Source: an uncultured Flavobacteriaceae bacterium
GTDB lineage: Bacteria; Bacteroidota; Bacteroidia; Flavobacteriales; Flavobacteriaceae
DNA: 51,259 nt
NCBI GenBank assembly: GCA_938010765.1
Contig: CALLVX010000122.1
Location: forward strand, 1 to 51,259
Direction: 5' to 3'
Shown here: positions 35,374-44,971 of the stretch, in pieces
Numbering within the stretch: position 1 is the first letter of the stretch
How the letters are laid out: the number at the start of each line of letters is the position of its first letter
Notes under the pieces: model-generated
Databases searched by the model: none
The model's input: the letters and a program-made list of their open reading frames with translations, nothing else
Told to the model about the DNA's origin: nothing
Position numbers and translations under genes: made by a program

Positions 35374-36039
35374 CTAATAAGCTTCCCATAATGCCAACTT
35401 ATTTTGGACTGCGAAGCGAATAAGTCCAATGACATTTTTTGAGTTTGTTTTTTGGAACATGCTCCTTCGATGTGTTTCTACGGTACAAGTGCCGATACTC
35501 AATTTATCGGCAATTTCCTTGCTCGAGCATTCCTGGCAAATAAGTTGTAGCACCTCTCGTTCCCGAGGAGTAAATTCATTTTTTGAGACCATGCTATATT
35601 GTTCTTTTTGGTGAATAAGACTGGCCATAATATTTGTAATTTCGCTCCCGTAAAAAGTGCCTCCCCTTGTAATTTTTTCAATAGCACTGAAGAGTTCTTC
35701 TTTGTTAGCCTTTTTAGATAGGTAGCCCTCGGCCTCTGACGCCAGGATTTCTTTTACCAACTCTTTCCCAAAGTACATGCTAATCACTAACACGGGTAGA
35801 TTCCGATGTTTCTTTTTGATTTGCTTGGTCAGTTCGATACCATTTATTCCAGGAAGGGAAAGGTCGGTGATCACCAGGTCAAAACCTTCTTTCAACACCA
35901 TTTCATAGGCCGTTTCGGCCAAGGAGGTATTTTTAATTTGTCCAATTTGCCCGTTCAGACGTAGTATGGATGTAAGACCATCGGTAAACAATACATGATC
36001 ATCAACAAGTAATACTTTTAGCGGGGCTGTAGCTATCAT
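35374..36039 (-). CDS. NarL/LuxR-family response regulator
   Basis: The 221-residue product starts at ATG 36039 (ATG 36090 would add 17 residues). The receiver has DD in VLLVDDHVLF, phospho-Asp in FDLVITDLSLPGINGIEL, Ser in VLVISMYF and Lys in GYLSKKANK. The LuxR HTH is complete: EFTPREREVLQLICQECSSK then EIADKLSIGTCTVETHRRSM. This is a standard transcription factor of the NarL type. It is 31 bases before the kinase gene on the same strand and so is most likely its direct partner. The regulon is unknown. Confidence 0.85.
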   Translation of the reverse strand: MIATAPLKVLLVDDHVLFTDGLTSILRLNGQIGQIKNTSLAETAYEMVLKEGFDLVITDLSLPGINGIELTKQIKKKHRNLPVLVISMYFGKELVKEILASEAEGYLSKKANKEELFSAIEKITRGGTFYGSEITNIMASLIHQKEQYSMVSKNEFTPREREVLQLICQECSSKEIADKLSIGTCTVETHRRSMFQKTNSKNVIGLIRFAVQNKLALWEAY

Positions 36040-36260
36040 TTGAGGTGGATTTTGACTAAAAATACTATGGCTTTTGTAGGAATTGGCCAAGTTCGTATAA
36101 GAGATACGAGTTACATGCTGTCTATGGATGCAACCGTTCGTAAAATTAGTGTTACCAAAGCGGGGTTTCTTGGAAGGGAACTTTGCCTAAGTAGCTAATT
36201 TTCAGCTACCTTAGTAGCGGTTTTACAACCAAACATATTTTGAAATTTATACTATCTAAT

Positions 36261-37280
36261 ATGACCCGTCACCTCTTTGTAGCAAGCATCATATTTTTGT
36301 TGGTTTCCTGCAAGATAAAAGTAGCGGAAACCCCTGCGGCTGAAGTTCCAGAACCTACCATAACAGTGCAACGATGGGAACAACTTGAATCAAAAGATGG
36401 GAGCAAACCGGTGCAAAGGCACGAAGCTGCTTTTGTGCGGGTGGGCACTAAGTTTTATTTGCTGGGTGGTAGGGACATAAGACCAGTAAGCATCTACGAT
36501 ACCGAATCGGGTAGCTGGTCACAAGGAGCCGAACCGCCCTTGGAACTGCACCATTTTCAACCGCTGGTTTATAAGGATAAAATTTATGTATTCGCTGCCC
36601 TGACTGGGGGTTGGCCGAACGAGACACCCACCACTCATGTATATATTTATGACCCATCTGTCGATGCCTGGTCGCAAGGAGATACAATTCCTGAAGCCCG
36701 GCGGCGTGGAGCATCGGGAGTGGTAATACATGACAACATGGTCTATATTGCCTGTGGTATTAAAAACGGCCATATTGGGGATCACAAAAATTGGATGGAC
36801 CGGTACGATCTGAATACAGGAAAGTGGGAAGAATTATCAGATGCCCCAAGGCCACGCGATCATTTTCAAGCTGTAGTTGCCGACGGAAAAATCTATGCCG
36901 TTGCTGGCAGAAACACGGGAATTGAACTCGATGACCCTTTTGGCGGCACTATTGCGGAAACAGATGTGTATGATATTGCGGCCAATAGCTGGGAAACCCT
37001 GCCCAATGGAATACCGACTCAACGTGCCGGGAATACGGCACTGCTTTTCAATGGGGAAGTTGTGGTCATAGGAGGGGAATCTTCCTACCAGGAAAAAGCC
37101 CATGCGGAGGTAGAAGCCTTAAATCTAGAAACCAATGAATGGCATGCCTTGCCCTCTTTGTTAGAAGGGCGGCATGGTACTGGTGTTGTTTTATGGGAGA
37201 ACGGCCTATATGTGGCCTCTGGTTGTGGCAATCGCGGTGGCGAACCCGAATTGCAGACGATGGAAGTATACGGAAAGTAA
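36261..37280 (+). CDS. Kelch-repeat lipoprotein
   Basis: The 339-residue product starts at ATG 36261 (a TTG at 36240 would add seven residues). The signal ends in a lipobox LLVSCK. The mature part holds about five or six Kelch repeats, with marks such as FYLLGGRD, GKIYAVAGR and EVVVIGGESS, each followed after some 20 residues by a W (SGSWSQG, VDAWSQG, TGKWEEL, NSWETL, NEWHAL). It should fold as a six-bladed beta-propeller in the periplasm or at the surface. Kelch proteins bind other proteins or sugars; some Bacteroidota relatives act on sialic or other sugars. No catalytic assignment is possible. The following gene is tail-to-tail on the other strand. Confidence 0.8.
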   Translation: MTRHLFVASIIFLLVSCKIKVAETPAAEVPEPTITVQRWEQLESKDGSKPVQRHEAAFVRVGTKFYLLGGRDIRPVSIYDTESGSWSQGAEPPLELHHFQPLVYKDKIYVFAALTGGWPNETPTTHVYIYDPSVDAWSQGDTIPEARRRGASGVVIHDNMVYIACGIKNGHIGDHKNWMDRYDLNTGKWEELSDAPRPRDHFQAVVADGKIYAVAGRNTGIELDDPFGGTIAETDVYDIAANSWETLPNGIPTQRAGNTALLFNGEVVVIGGESSYQEKAHAEVEALNLETNEWHALPSLLEGRHGTGVVLWENGLYVASGCGNRGGEPELQTMEVYGK

Positions 37281-37285
37281 TTTAT

Positions 37286-39871
37286 CTACTGACCTTCTCC
37301 TTGCTTAATAGACATATCCCTATTGAATGGGGTGAAAATAGGATCTACATCTTTGGTTTCACCAACTACCTCCTCGATTTCTCTTTTAAGGTAGTTGAGA
37401 TGCGCAATGGTAAGGCGATCGGTCATTACCGGCAAGGTTCTTTTAATTTTTCCCTGCAAGGTAATTAGGTGGTCAAGGGCCAAAGAGCGAACGTCTGTAT
37501 GGGCGGTATACCCTTCCGATAATTTAGCTAAAATACCCTCTACAATACCTTCGGCCTCTTCTGGTTTGTAAAGTGCGATCATATTCGACACATAGGATTT
37601 TTGAAGCTTTCTGCGATAGGCGTTGGTCTGATAAAATACATTCATATCGCCCCAAATTAAATGGTTAAGGTCATCTATGTATTCCTCAGGGCGGTAAGGG
37701 TCTTCATCTTCATACCGTTCTGCTATAAATGTCATTCTACTAAGTCTACTGCCTCCAAGCAAATTTACCATTACGCTTTCCATAGTCTTGGTAACCGATT
37801 CCTTGGATTGCGGGGATTGTATGGCATTCAAAATATCATTTCTTAGCAGCCACTTGGGCTCTTGAAAGATATGGCTGTTCAAGAAAGCGAGCGCCTGCTT
37901 TTGCACTTCCTTGGGTACCAATTGGTATATTTCACCGGCTTCTCCCATAGTCTTTGGGGTAACGTAGATACCACCGATGTTTTTGGTGACATGAAAGATG
38001 TAGTCACTGTATTGATTGACCAAGGTTTTATAAATATCATCTAGATTCGAGTAATCATCACTATTCTTTCCTTTGACCCAATCGCGTAAACAAGGCGCTA
38101 TCCGCTGTAGGTTCATAATCCCGTAGGTACTTGCGATCATGGCATCGTCTCCTAGATCCTCGGTTTGGGAACGCGGGTCAAAATCACGCCCTTCCCCGCC
38201 AAACCAAAGGCGATGGTTGTTAGAAACGCTGTCTACTACCATTTGTGCCAGCACCTCTCTTTCTTCATTCACGGGTAACTGCTCGGGAAAACGGGCATAG
38301 CCCCATTGAATTGCCCACCGGTCATAATCCCCGATTCGCGGCATCAAATCTTCGGCGGGTATATTGTCTTCGGGTTGCGCAACATAGTTGAAGCGGGCAT
38401 AGTCCATAATAGAACTTGTATGGCCGTATTTTTTCAACCATTCGGCATCTCTTAATTTATCTACCGGGGTAGCGTTGCTTGCCCCCATATTATGTCGAAG
38501 TCCTAAGGTATGCCCCACCTCATGTGAGGATACAAAGCGAATTAGGTTTCCCATCAATTCTGTATCAAATTGCATTTGTTGTGCGCGCAGGTCTACTGCA
38601 CCTGCCTGTACCATATACCAATTGTGTAAAAGACTCATTAGATTATGGTACCAACCAATATGACTTTCTAAAATCTCACCACTTCTAGGGTCTACAATGT
38701 TAGGGCCGTAAGCATTTTTTGAAGGAGAGGCAAAATAACGCAAGACCGAAAATCTTGAATCCTCTAGACTCATGGTCGGGTCGTTTTCGGGCCACTCTTT
38801 TCCAACAATCGCATTTTTAAACCCAGCTTGTTCAAAGGCACTTTGCCAATCATTGATTCCTTGAATTAAATAGGGGCGCCATTTTTTAGGGGTTGCAGGG
38901 TCTATATAGTAAACAATGGGTTTTTTGGGTTCTACGAGTTCGCCCTGTTTCCATTTTTCAATATCTTCAGTTTTGGGTTCTAGCCGCCACCGGTGAATAT
39001 AGGTGTTGCGATCTACTTTTTGCTGGTCGTCTCCGTATTCCAAATAAGAACTCGCAAAATACCCTACCCGTGTATCATAAAATCGTTTTCGCATGGGTAT
39101 TTTTGGAAGTAATACAAATGAATTGTTGATTTCCAAAGTAACCACACCGGCTAAAACGGCCGCGGGGAGCTGTTTTCTTCGCCGCTCTTTACTATTTTGT
39201 GCTTTATAGGTCTTTACAGTGCGAATTTCGGTATTAACCGGAAACGAGTTAACTTCTTTTATATAGGATTTATCTTTCTCTAAACTTGCGAGTTTATAAG
39301 ACCCTTTTTGTCTACTGCTAAGGGTAAGCAAGGGGTTTTCACTATTTACGAAATCAGTGATATCAATTAAGTAGGAAGCTTTCTTTTCATTATTGGCCTT
39401 GATATCGAAGGCCTCTAAGATGGGGGTGATATTTGCATTGTTGACGGCTTTTGAAATCGCATCCTCCTCATTGGCGGCACTTACTAATGTAGCGATTCTT
39501 AAAAACAGATTGTTGCTGGGCCCTTTTTCGAATATGATGGTATTTTCGGCAATTTTTTCACCTCCGTAATTACCGGCCCCAGAGGGTGTTTTTATAAAAC
39601 GGGTCACCACCAGAATTTCTCTGTTCAGAAGACTATCGGGAATTTCAAAGTAATGTTTATCGCCAACCTGGTGCACATCGAATAAACCTTTCTGGGTAAG
39701 GGCATCTTTGGTAATGATACGATCGTAGGTCTTGGTTTTGTTGAGGTCCAAGGCATCGGCCGACTCATTTTTATCAGCCTTTCCTGCGAGACCGAGAGCG
39801 CCACACGAGGTGAGCACTAATAAAAATACCATACAGCCGATATAACGTATCATATAAAGCGAACGTTTCAT
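37286..39871 (-). CDS. Zinc-dependent metalloprotease with DUF5117/DUF5118-type domains
   Basis: The 861-residue product has a lipoprotein-like signal (VLTSCGALGL, Cys about residue 23). The N-terminal part resembles the DUF5118/DUF5117 family (IITKDALTQKGLFDVHQVGD, given in part, and the EKGPSNNLFLRIATLVSA region). The protease core has HEVGHTLGLRHNMGAS at about residues 449-464: HExxHxxGxxH supplies three zinc ligands and the catalytic Glu. A long helical C-terminus follows. The family is widespread in Bacteroidota and is thought to be periplasmic or surface-exposed, with no well-defined substrate. It is a single gene between a Kelch protein and a TauE-type permease. Confidence 0.9.
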   Translation of the reverse strand: MKRSLYMIRYIGCMVFLLVLTSCGALGLAGKADKNESADALDLNKTKTYDRIITKDALTQKGLFDVHQVGDKHYFEIPDSLLNREILVVTRFIKTPSGAGNYGGEKIAENTIIFEKGPSNNLFLRIATLVSAANEEDAISKAVNNANITPILEAFDIKANNEKKASYLIDITDFVNSENPLLTLSSRQKGSYKLASLEKDKSYIKEVNSFPVNTEIRTVKTYKAQNSKERRRKQLPAAVLAGVVTLEINNSFVLLPKIPMRKRFYDTRVGYFASSYLEYGDDQQKVDRNTYIHRWRLEPKTEDIEKWKQGELVEPKKPIVYYIDPATPKKWRPYLIQGINDWQSAFEQAGFKNAIVGKEWPENDPTMSLEDSRFSVLRYFASPSKNAYGPNIVDPRSGEILESHIGWYHNLMSLLHNWYMVQAGAVDLRAQQMQFDTELMGNLIRFVSSHEVGHTLGLRHNMGASNATPVDKLRDAEWLKKYGHTSSIMDYARFNYVAQPEDNIPAEDLMPRIGDYDRWAIQWGYARFPEQLPVNEEREVLAQMVVDSVSNNHRLWFGGEGRDFDPRSQTEDLGDDAMIASTYGIMNLQRIAPCLRDWVKGKNSDDYSNLDDIYKTLVNQYSDYIFHVTKNIGGIYVTPKTMGEAGEIYQLVPKEVQKQALAFLNSHIFQEPKWLLRNDILNAIQSPQSKESVTKTMESVMVNLLGGSRLSRMTFIAERYEDEDPYRPEEYIDDLNHLIWGDMNVFYQTNAYRRKLQKSYVSNMIALYKPEEAEGIVEGILAKLSEGYTAHTDVRSLALDHLITLQGKIKRTLPVMTDRLTIAHLNYLKREIEEVVGETKDVDPIFTPFNRDMSIKQGEGQ

Positions 39872-40071
39872 TTAAAAGTTTAGTATTGGGCTGGGTCGGT
39901 CAAGTATTTATTCAGCAGAATACTTCACATAAGTAGTACTGCTGTTCAATATACGTTCAAACCTTGATTTTGGTTGAAACGATATCTTACACTAAGAATT
40001 GTAAGATACAATTATTTGATTAAAAGGCATGCGAATCTAACTACATGCGGTTTATAGGAGTGCGGACTTTT

Positions 40072-40797
40072 CTATCGAAATAAGATCAACAATGCACCCA
40101 CAGCGGTGAGTACCAAGATCATTTTTCGATAAAAACCATCTTTGATTATTTTGACCAATCGTATCCCTAGAAAAAGCCCGATAACAACCCCGGGTACTAA
40201 GGGGAGGTTGATCAACAGGGTTTTGGGCGTAATAGTACCCCACCACCAAATATGAAATGGAAGTTTAAAGATGTTGATGATCAAGAAAAGCCATGCCGCA
40301 GTACCGATGAACTCATTTTTTGGAAGACGCATGGCCAAAAAGAAAATATTGGAGAAAGCACCTGCCAGATTCCCGATCATAGTCGTAATTCCTGCCATTA
40401 ACCCCATAAAACCTGCAAAAACCCAATGGGAAGGAACTGTTTTCGACTTTTTACGGTCCCACCAATACATCATCACCACACTTCCCAATATGATAAGGGC
40501 CATTCCTGTTTTGAATGTGCCTTCGTCTAAATCTTTCCCAATGAACGCTCCGATGAGTACTCCTGCCATCATCCATGGTAAAAATCGAAAAATATAGCGC
40601 CATTGGGTATGGCGGTTGTAGTAGATAACTGCAAAAATGTCGCCTAATATCAATAAGGGAACTATTAAACCTGTAGATTCTTTTGCTCCAAAAGCCAGTG
40701 CCATCAGGGTTACTATGATAATGGCAATTCCTTTAATACCAGACTTGGAAATACCTACTATCAAAGCTCCGGTAAAGGCAAGGGTCCAGGAGGTCAT
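40072..40797 (-). CDS. TauE/SafE-family membrane permease
   Basis: The 241-residue product starts at ATG 40797 (a GTG at 40827 would add ten residues). It has about eight TM helices and the family marks GISKSGIKG near the start, PLLILGDIFAVIYY, and a repeated second half with GFMGLMAGITTMIGNLAGAF and AAWLFLIINIFKLPFH. TauE/SafE proteins export sulfite, sulfoacetate or similar organic anions. The substrate here is not evident from the neighbours (zinc protease, symporter). Its promoter faces that of the symporter gene across a 106-base gap. Confidence 0.8.
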   Translation of the reverse strand: MTSWTLAFTGALIVGISKSGIKGIAIIIVTLMALAFGAKESTGLIVPLLILGDIFAVIYYNRHTQWRYIFRFLPWMMAGVLIGAFIGKDLDEGTFKTGMALIILGSVVMMYWWDRKKSKTVPSHWVFAGFMGLMAGITTMIGNLAGAFSNIFFLAMRLPKNEFIGTAAWLFLIINIFKLPFHIWWWGTITPKTLLINLPLVPGVVIGLFLGIRLVKIIKDGFYRKMILVLTAVGALLILFR

Positions 40798-40903
40798 GGA
40801 AATTTCGGACAGAAGGGCTAATGGCACAATGGAAGTTTAGTCAACAAAGAACAAATGTATCTCAAAATATTTTATCTTTAGCTGATAACCAAACAACCAA
40901 CCT

Positions 40904-42715
40904 ATGGAATTAAGCGGACTCGATTATGGTTTCATAATCATATTCTTTTCTATTGTCCTCGGAATCGGAATTTATGTTTCCAAAAAATCGGGAAAAAACT
41001 CGACCGAATTTTTTCTCTCGGGCCGAACCATGCCCTGGTGGTTACTAGGCCTCTCAATGGTGGCTACTACCTTCTCAACAGACACGCCGAATTTAGTAAC
41101 CGACATTGTGCGTACTACCGGGGTGTCGGGCAACTGGGTATGGTGGTGTTTTTTGCTTACGGGAATGCTTACTGTTTTTGTCTATGCAAAATTATGGCGC
41201 AAATCGAATGTAAATACAGATCTTGAGTTTTATGAGATGCGTTATGGCGGGAAGCCCGCAAGCTTTCTAAGAAAGTTTAGATCAATTTATCTAGGGGCCT
41301 TGTTTAATATCATCACCATGGCCTCGGTGACTTTGGCCGCTATAAAAATTGGGGGAATCATGCTAGGGCTCGAACCCTGGGAAACAGTGGTCGGTGCAGG
41401 GCTTATAACGGTTGTCTTTAGTGCGTTGGGAGGCTTCAAAGGGGTCGTATATACCGACTTTCTATTATTTTTTGTTGCAATGGGAGGTGCAGTAGGCGCA
41501 GCATATTATTTGGTGAATATTCCTGAAGTAGGCGGATTGGAAGCCTTGATGGCCAACGAGAATGTTTCGGACAAGCTAAATATTCTTCCCGATTTTGACA
41601 ATACCGAAGTACTGGTTACCCTCTTTATAATTCCCATCGCCGTACAATGGTGGAGCTCTTGGTATCCCGGTGCGGAACCTGGCGGCGGAGGATACATTGC
41701 ACAACGTATGTTGGCCGCAAAAGATGAAAACCATGCGATTGGGGCTACTTTTTTCTTCAACATTATGCACTATGCATTACGGCCTTGGCCTTGGATTTTG
41801 GTTGCTTTGGCGTCCTTGGTGGTATATCCCGATATTGCGAGTATCCATGAGGCATTTCCCAATGTTGCCGAAAGTAAGTTGGGGCATGACCTAGCCTATT
41901 CTGCTATGTTGACAAAATTACCAAGTGGACTTTTGGGCGTAGTATTGGCCTCGTTGATCGCGGCCTACATGAGTACGATTTCTACCCAACTGAACTGGGG
42001 TTCCTCATACATTGTTTTTGACTTTTACAAATTGCAGATCAACCCGAATGCTACCGAGAAACAGATGGTTGCCGTAGGGAGAATATCTACCGTCGCACTT
42101 ATGGTATTAAGTGCCTTATTGGCGCTAACCTTGCAGAACGCCTTTGAAGTATTTGACTTGTTGGTGACCTTCGGTGCGGGAACTGGGCTTGTATTCATCT
42201 TGCGCTGGTTTTGGTGGCGTATTAATTCGTGGAGCGAAATAACGGCAATGTTCGCATCGGGGATTATTTCAATTTTATTGGTGAAGACCAGTTTGGGAGA
42301 CTATCTTTTTGCTGCAGAAACAGGTGTTTTCCCTGAATGGGCGAACTACCCGTTTGTAGTGGTTGTTACTACTGCCATATGGATGTTAGTAACACTATTG
42401 ACACCACCTGAATCCGACAAAACCCTTAGAACATTTTATAAAAAAATACAACCCGGCGGACCTGGTTGGTCAAAAGTGATCGATAAGGCGGCGACCGATA
42501 ATGTTGAGATTGTAAACAAGAACGAAAAATGGAGCGTACCATCGGGAATCTCAGCCATGATCTTAGGCTGTATTCTAATTTATTCGATAATGTTCGCTAC
42601 AGGCTATTGGATTTACGGAAAAACAATGCAAGCAGCAATACTTACATCGGTAGCATTGATTTCAGGGGTGCTATTATCCAAAGTATGGGCCCGCATGAAA
42701 GAGCATATTTTATAG
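40904..42715 (+). CDS. Sodium:solute symporter (SSS family)
   Basis: The 603-residue product has about 13-14 TM helices. SSS marks are SGRTMPWWLLGLSMVATTFS near residues 38-58, GGFKGVVYTDFLLFF, and a later block with SLIAAYMSTISTQLNWGSSY (given to 20). These resemble the sodium- and substrate-binding helices TM1, TM5-6 and TM8 of SglT/PutP relatives. The AEPGGGGYIAQRMLA stretch is typical of the Bacteroidota subgroup near sugar and amino-sugar transport. The substrate is unknown; a DUF5009-type acetyltransferase-like gene downstream makes an amino-sugar possible but unproven. Confidence 0.9.
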   Translation: MELSGLDYGFIIIFFSIVLGIGIYVSKKSGKNSTEFFLSGRTMPWWLLGLSMVATTFSTDTPNLVTDIVRTTGVSGNWVWWCFLLTGMLTVFVYAKLWRKSNVNTDLEFYEMRYGGKPASFLRKFRSIYLGALFNIITMASVTLAAIKIGGIMLGLEPWETVVGAGLITVVFSALGGFKGVVYTDFLLFFVAMGGAVGAAYYLVNIPEVGGLEALMANENVSDKLNILPDFDNTEVLVTLFIIPIAVQWWSSWYPGAEPGGGGYIAQRMLAAKDENHAIGATFFFNIMHYALRPWPWILVALASLVVYPDIASIHEAFPNVAESKLGHDLAYSAMLTKLPSGLLGVVLASLIAAYMSTISTQLNWGSSYIVFDFYKLQINPNATEKQMVAVGRISTVALMVLSALLALTLQNAFEVFDLLVTFGAGTGLVFILRWFWWRINSWSEITAMFASGIISILLVKTSLGDYLFAAETGVFPEWANYPFVVVVTTAIWMLVTLLTPPESDKTLRTFYKKIQPGGPGWSKVIDKAATDNVEIVNKNEKWSVPSGISAMILGCILIYSIMFATGYWIYGKTMQAAILTSVALISGVLLSKVWARMKEHIL

Positions 42716-42743
42716 AAGTATACCCATTTAGAAATCTGGGAAT

Positions 42744-43157
42744 ATGAACGAAGGTTATTCAAAAACGCCCTTGGGCAAAAAGCTCGGTTTCAAAGAGGGA
42801 TACAAAATTGCGCTCTATAATACCCCGAAGTATTATTTTGATATCCTTCACTTTTGGCCCGATGCGATGGAGGTGCAAGAAACGCTATTGCCAGAAAGCA
42901 GCGATCTTATTCATATATTTTGTACCGAAATGGTTGAACTAAAAAATACACTTTCTATTTATCTGAGCGCTTTGAAAAAAAACGGCTCCCTTTGGGTCAG
43001 TTGGCCAAAGAAGACTTCAAAAATCGAGACAGACCTAAACCGGGAAAGTATTCGCAGTTTATTATTGGACACAAGCGGGTTGGTAGATATAAAAGTGGCT
43101 GCCATTGATGCAGATTGGTCTGGCCTAAAATTTATGTACCGGCTCGAAAATAGATAA
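42744..43157 (+). CDS. DUF3052-family protein
   Basis: The 137-residue soluble product matches the DUF3052 family: YSKTPLGKKLGFKEGYKIAL at the start, then a DLIHIFCTEMVEL strand-helix, and SLWVSWPKKTSKIETDL. It ends with AAIDADWSGLKFMYR, a conserved family end. The fold looks like a small alpha/beta protein related to methyltransferase-type domains without a cofactor motif, and no activity is known. It lies 28 bases after the symporter gene and 31 bases before the next membrane protein, so the three genes form an operon. Confidence 0.85.
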   Translation: MNEGYSKTPLGKKLGFKEGYKIALYNTPKYYFDILHFWPDAMEVQETLLPESSDLIHIFCTEMVELKNTLSIYLSALKKNGSLWVSWPKKTSKIETDLNRESIRSLLLDTSGLVDIKVAAIDADWSGLKFMYRLENR

Positions 43158-43188
43158 CCAAAAACCACCCAGCCTAAATGATATAACC

Positions 43189-44277
43189 ATGAAAAAAAGA
43201 ATTCTTTCTGTAGATATTTTCCGGGGTATGACCATTGTTTTGATGATTTTAGTCAATACCCCTGGGACGTGGTCGAATGTTTATGCGCCTTTTTTGCACG
43301 CCGAATGGCATGGGTATACCCCGACCGATTTGGTGTTCCCCTTCTTTTTATTCATCGTAGGAACCTCGATCGCTTTTTCTTATAGAAGCAAAACCGCTAC
43401 ATCGGCTACCTATAAAAAGATTATGATCAGGACACTTAAACTAATTGGCCTGGGTCTTTTTCTAGGGGCGTTCACTTTGAGTTTTTCATTCATCAAAGAT
43501 TTCGAAGACATTCGATTTCCAGGCGTCTTACAGCGTATTGGAGTCGTATTTTTCTTTGCTTCCATCCTATTTCTTAACTTCCACTGGAAAACTCTTGTTG
43601 GCCTGTCGGTGGCACTCTTGGTCGCCTATTGGGGACTGATGGAGCTAATACCCGTGAACGGAATGGAATCTACCCTGGAACGCGCCCCGAATAACTTTGC
43701 AAATTATCTGGATGTCAAAGTTTTTGGCACCCATAACTATAAGGCAGACTACGACCCGGAAGGGCTTCTAAGCACCATTCCTTCAATTGTAAGTTCAATA
43801 TTGGGCATTTTAACCGGCTTGTTACTTACATCAAAACAACCCAAGAAGGTGACCCTTTTGGTCGGTATCGGCGGGGCTCTTTTGATTGTTGGCCACCTAT
43901 GGGATATCGTTTTTCCAATTAATAAGGCGTTATGGACCAGTAGTTTTGTTCTGGTAACCGCCGGCTGGGCTAATCTAATCCTGGCACTGATTTACTATTT
44001 GACCGACATAAAAGGTATTCGGTTCGGAAGTCTTTTTAGGTATGCCGGGGCCAATGCCATTGTACTCTATTTTCTATCAAGTTTTATAAGCAAGCTACTG
44101 GGAATGATAAAAGTAACAGAGGGGACCTCCTTACATGGGTGGCTTTTTGAAACTATTTATGTGCACGACTTTATGTCAATGCAGTTGTCCTCTCTTTTAT
44201 ATGGCCTAACCGTAGTGGCCTTTTATGTAGTACTTGCCAAGGTACTCTATCAAAAAAAGATTTTTATCAAAGTGTAG
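43189..44277 (+). CDS. DUF5009/DUF1624-type membrane protein, heparan-alpha-glucosaminide N-acetyltransferase-like
   Basis: The 362-residue product has about ten TM helices. It begins with RILSVDIFRGMTIVLMILVN and has HGYTPTDLVFPFFLFIVGTS soon after; SVDxFRG and the D-VFPFFLFIVG block are the family signature shared with human HGSNAT and bacterial NagX. Such proteins are thought to move an acetyl group across the membrane to amino sugars such as N-acetylglucosamine precursors. The lone His in HGY and the Asp residues on the outer side could be catalytic. It is the last gene of the symporter operon, so both may serve amino-sugar uptake or cell-wall recycling. Activity is inferred. Confidence 0.8.
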   Translation: MKKRILSVDIFRGMTIVLMILVNTPGTWSNVYAPFLHAEWHGYTPTDLVFPFFLFIVGTSIAFSYRSKTATSATYKKIMIRTLKLIGLGLFLGAFTLSFSFIKDFEDIRFPGVLQRIGVVFFFASILFLNFHWKTLVGLSVALLVAYWGLMELIPVNGMESTLERAPNNFANYLDVKVFGTHNYKADYDPEGLLSTIPSIVSSILGILTGLLLTSKQPKKVTLLVGIGGALLIVGHLWDIVFPINKALWTSSFVLVTAGWANLILALIYYLTDIKGIRFGSLFRYAGANAIVLYFLSSFISKLLGMIKVTEGTSLHGWLFETIYVHDFMSMQLSSLLYGLTVVAFYVVLAKVLYQKKIFIKV

Positions 44278-44303
44278 CGCAGGTTGCCTTTTAAGTGCTA
44301 GTA

Positions 44304-44891
44304 TTATCGAACGGCCATTAATTTGGCCACATACTTGCCGATTACGTCAAATTCCAAATTTACGATGGTGCCCGCTTGATAAGTGTTGAACCGTGTATGT
44401 TCATAGGTATAGGGGATAATGGCAACGCTAAACGAATGCTTCCCCGAATCAACTATTGTTAGGCTGGTGCCATCAATGGTAATGGATCCTTTTTCAATGG
44501 TAGGGTTGCCTTTTTCGGCATCATAGGTGAATGAAAAAACCCAACTACCATCTTTTTGATCTACGGTGGTACAAGTGCCAATTTGATCTACATGGCCCTG
44601 CACAATATGACCGTCTAGGCGTGCACCTAAAATCATGGCGCGTTCTAAATTGACCCGATCACCCACTTTGAGCTTTTCTATGTTGGTTTTCAGCAATGTT
44701 TCTTCAATAGCCGTAACGGTATAGGTGTCTCCCTTAATGGCAACTACGGTGAGACATACGCCATTGTGCGCAATACTTTGATCTATTTTAAGCTCGTTTG
44801 TAATCGTGGATTCAATGCTGATATGCAGGTTGCCCCCTTCTTTCATTAATTCGGTTACCGTGCCTAAAGTTTCGATGATACCTGTAAACAT
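44304..44891 (-). CDS. ribE: Riboflavin synthase alpha chain
   Basis: The 195-residue product makes riboflavin from two molecules of 6,7-dimethyl-8-ribityllumazine. It has the classic start MFTGIIETLGTV and two tandem lumazine-binding repeats of about 97 residues (first with DQSIAHNGVCLTVV, second with KGSITIDGTSLTIV). The GHVDQIGT motif near residue 98 and HTRFNTYQAGTIVNLEFDVI at the end are typical; the length is normal (about 200). It faces away from pdxA across an 80-base gap and seems to be a single gene. Confidence 0.95.
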   Translation of the reverse strand: MFTGIIETLGTVTELMKEGGNLHISIESTITNELKIDQSIAHNGVCLTVVAIKGDTYTVTAIEETLLKTNIEKLKVGDRVNLERAMILGARLDGHIVQGHVDQIGTCTTVDQKDGSWVFSFTYDAEKGNPTIEKGSITIDGTSLTIVDSGKHSFSVAIIPYTYEHTRFNTYQAGTIVNLEFDVIGKYVAKLMAVR

Positions 44892-44971
44892 CTTCCGTAT
44901 AATTTAAGTAATTTTGCTCGCTGGAATTCATCATGAATTCCCTGAAATTAGGAGCAAAGGTACAGATTATC

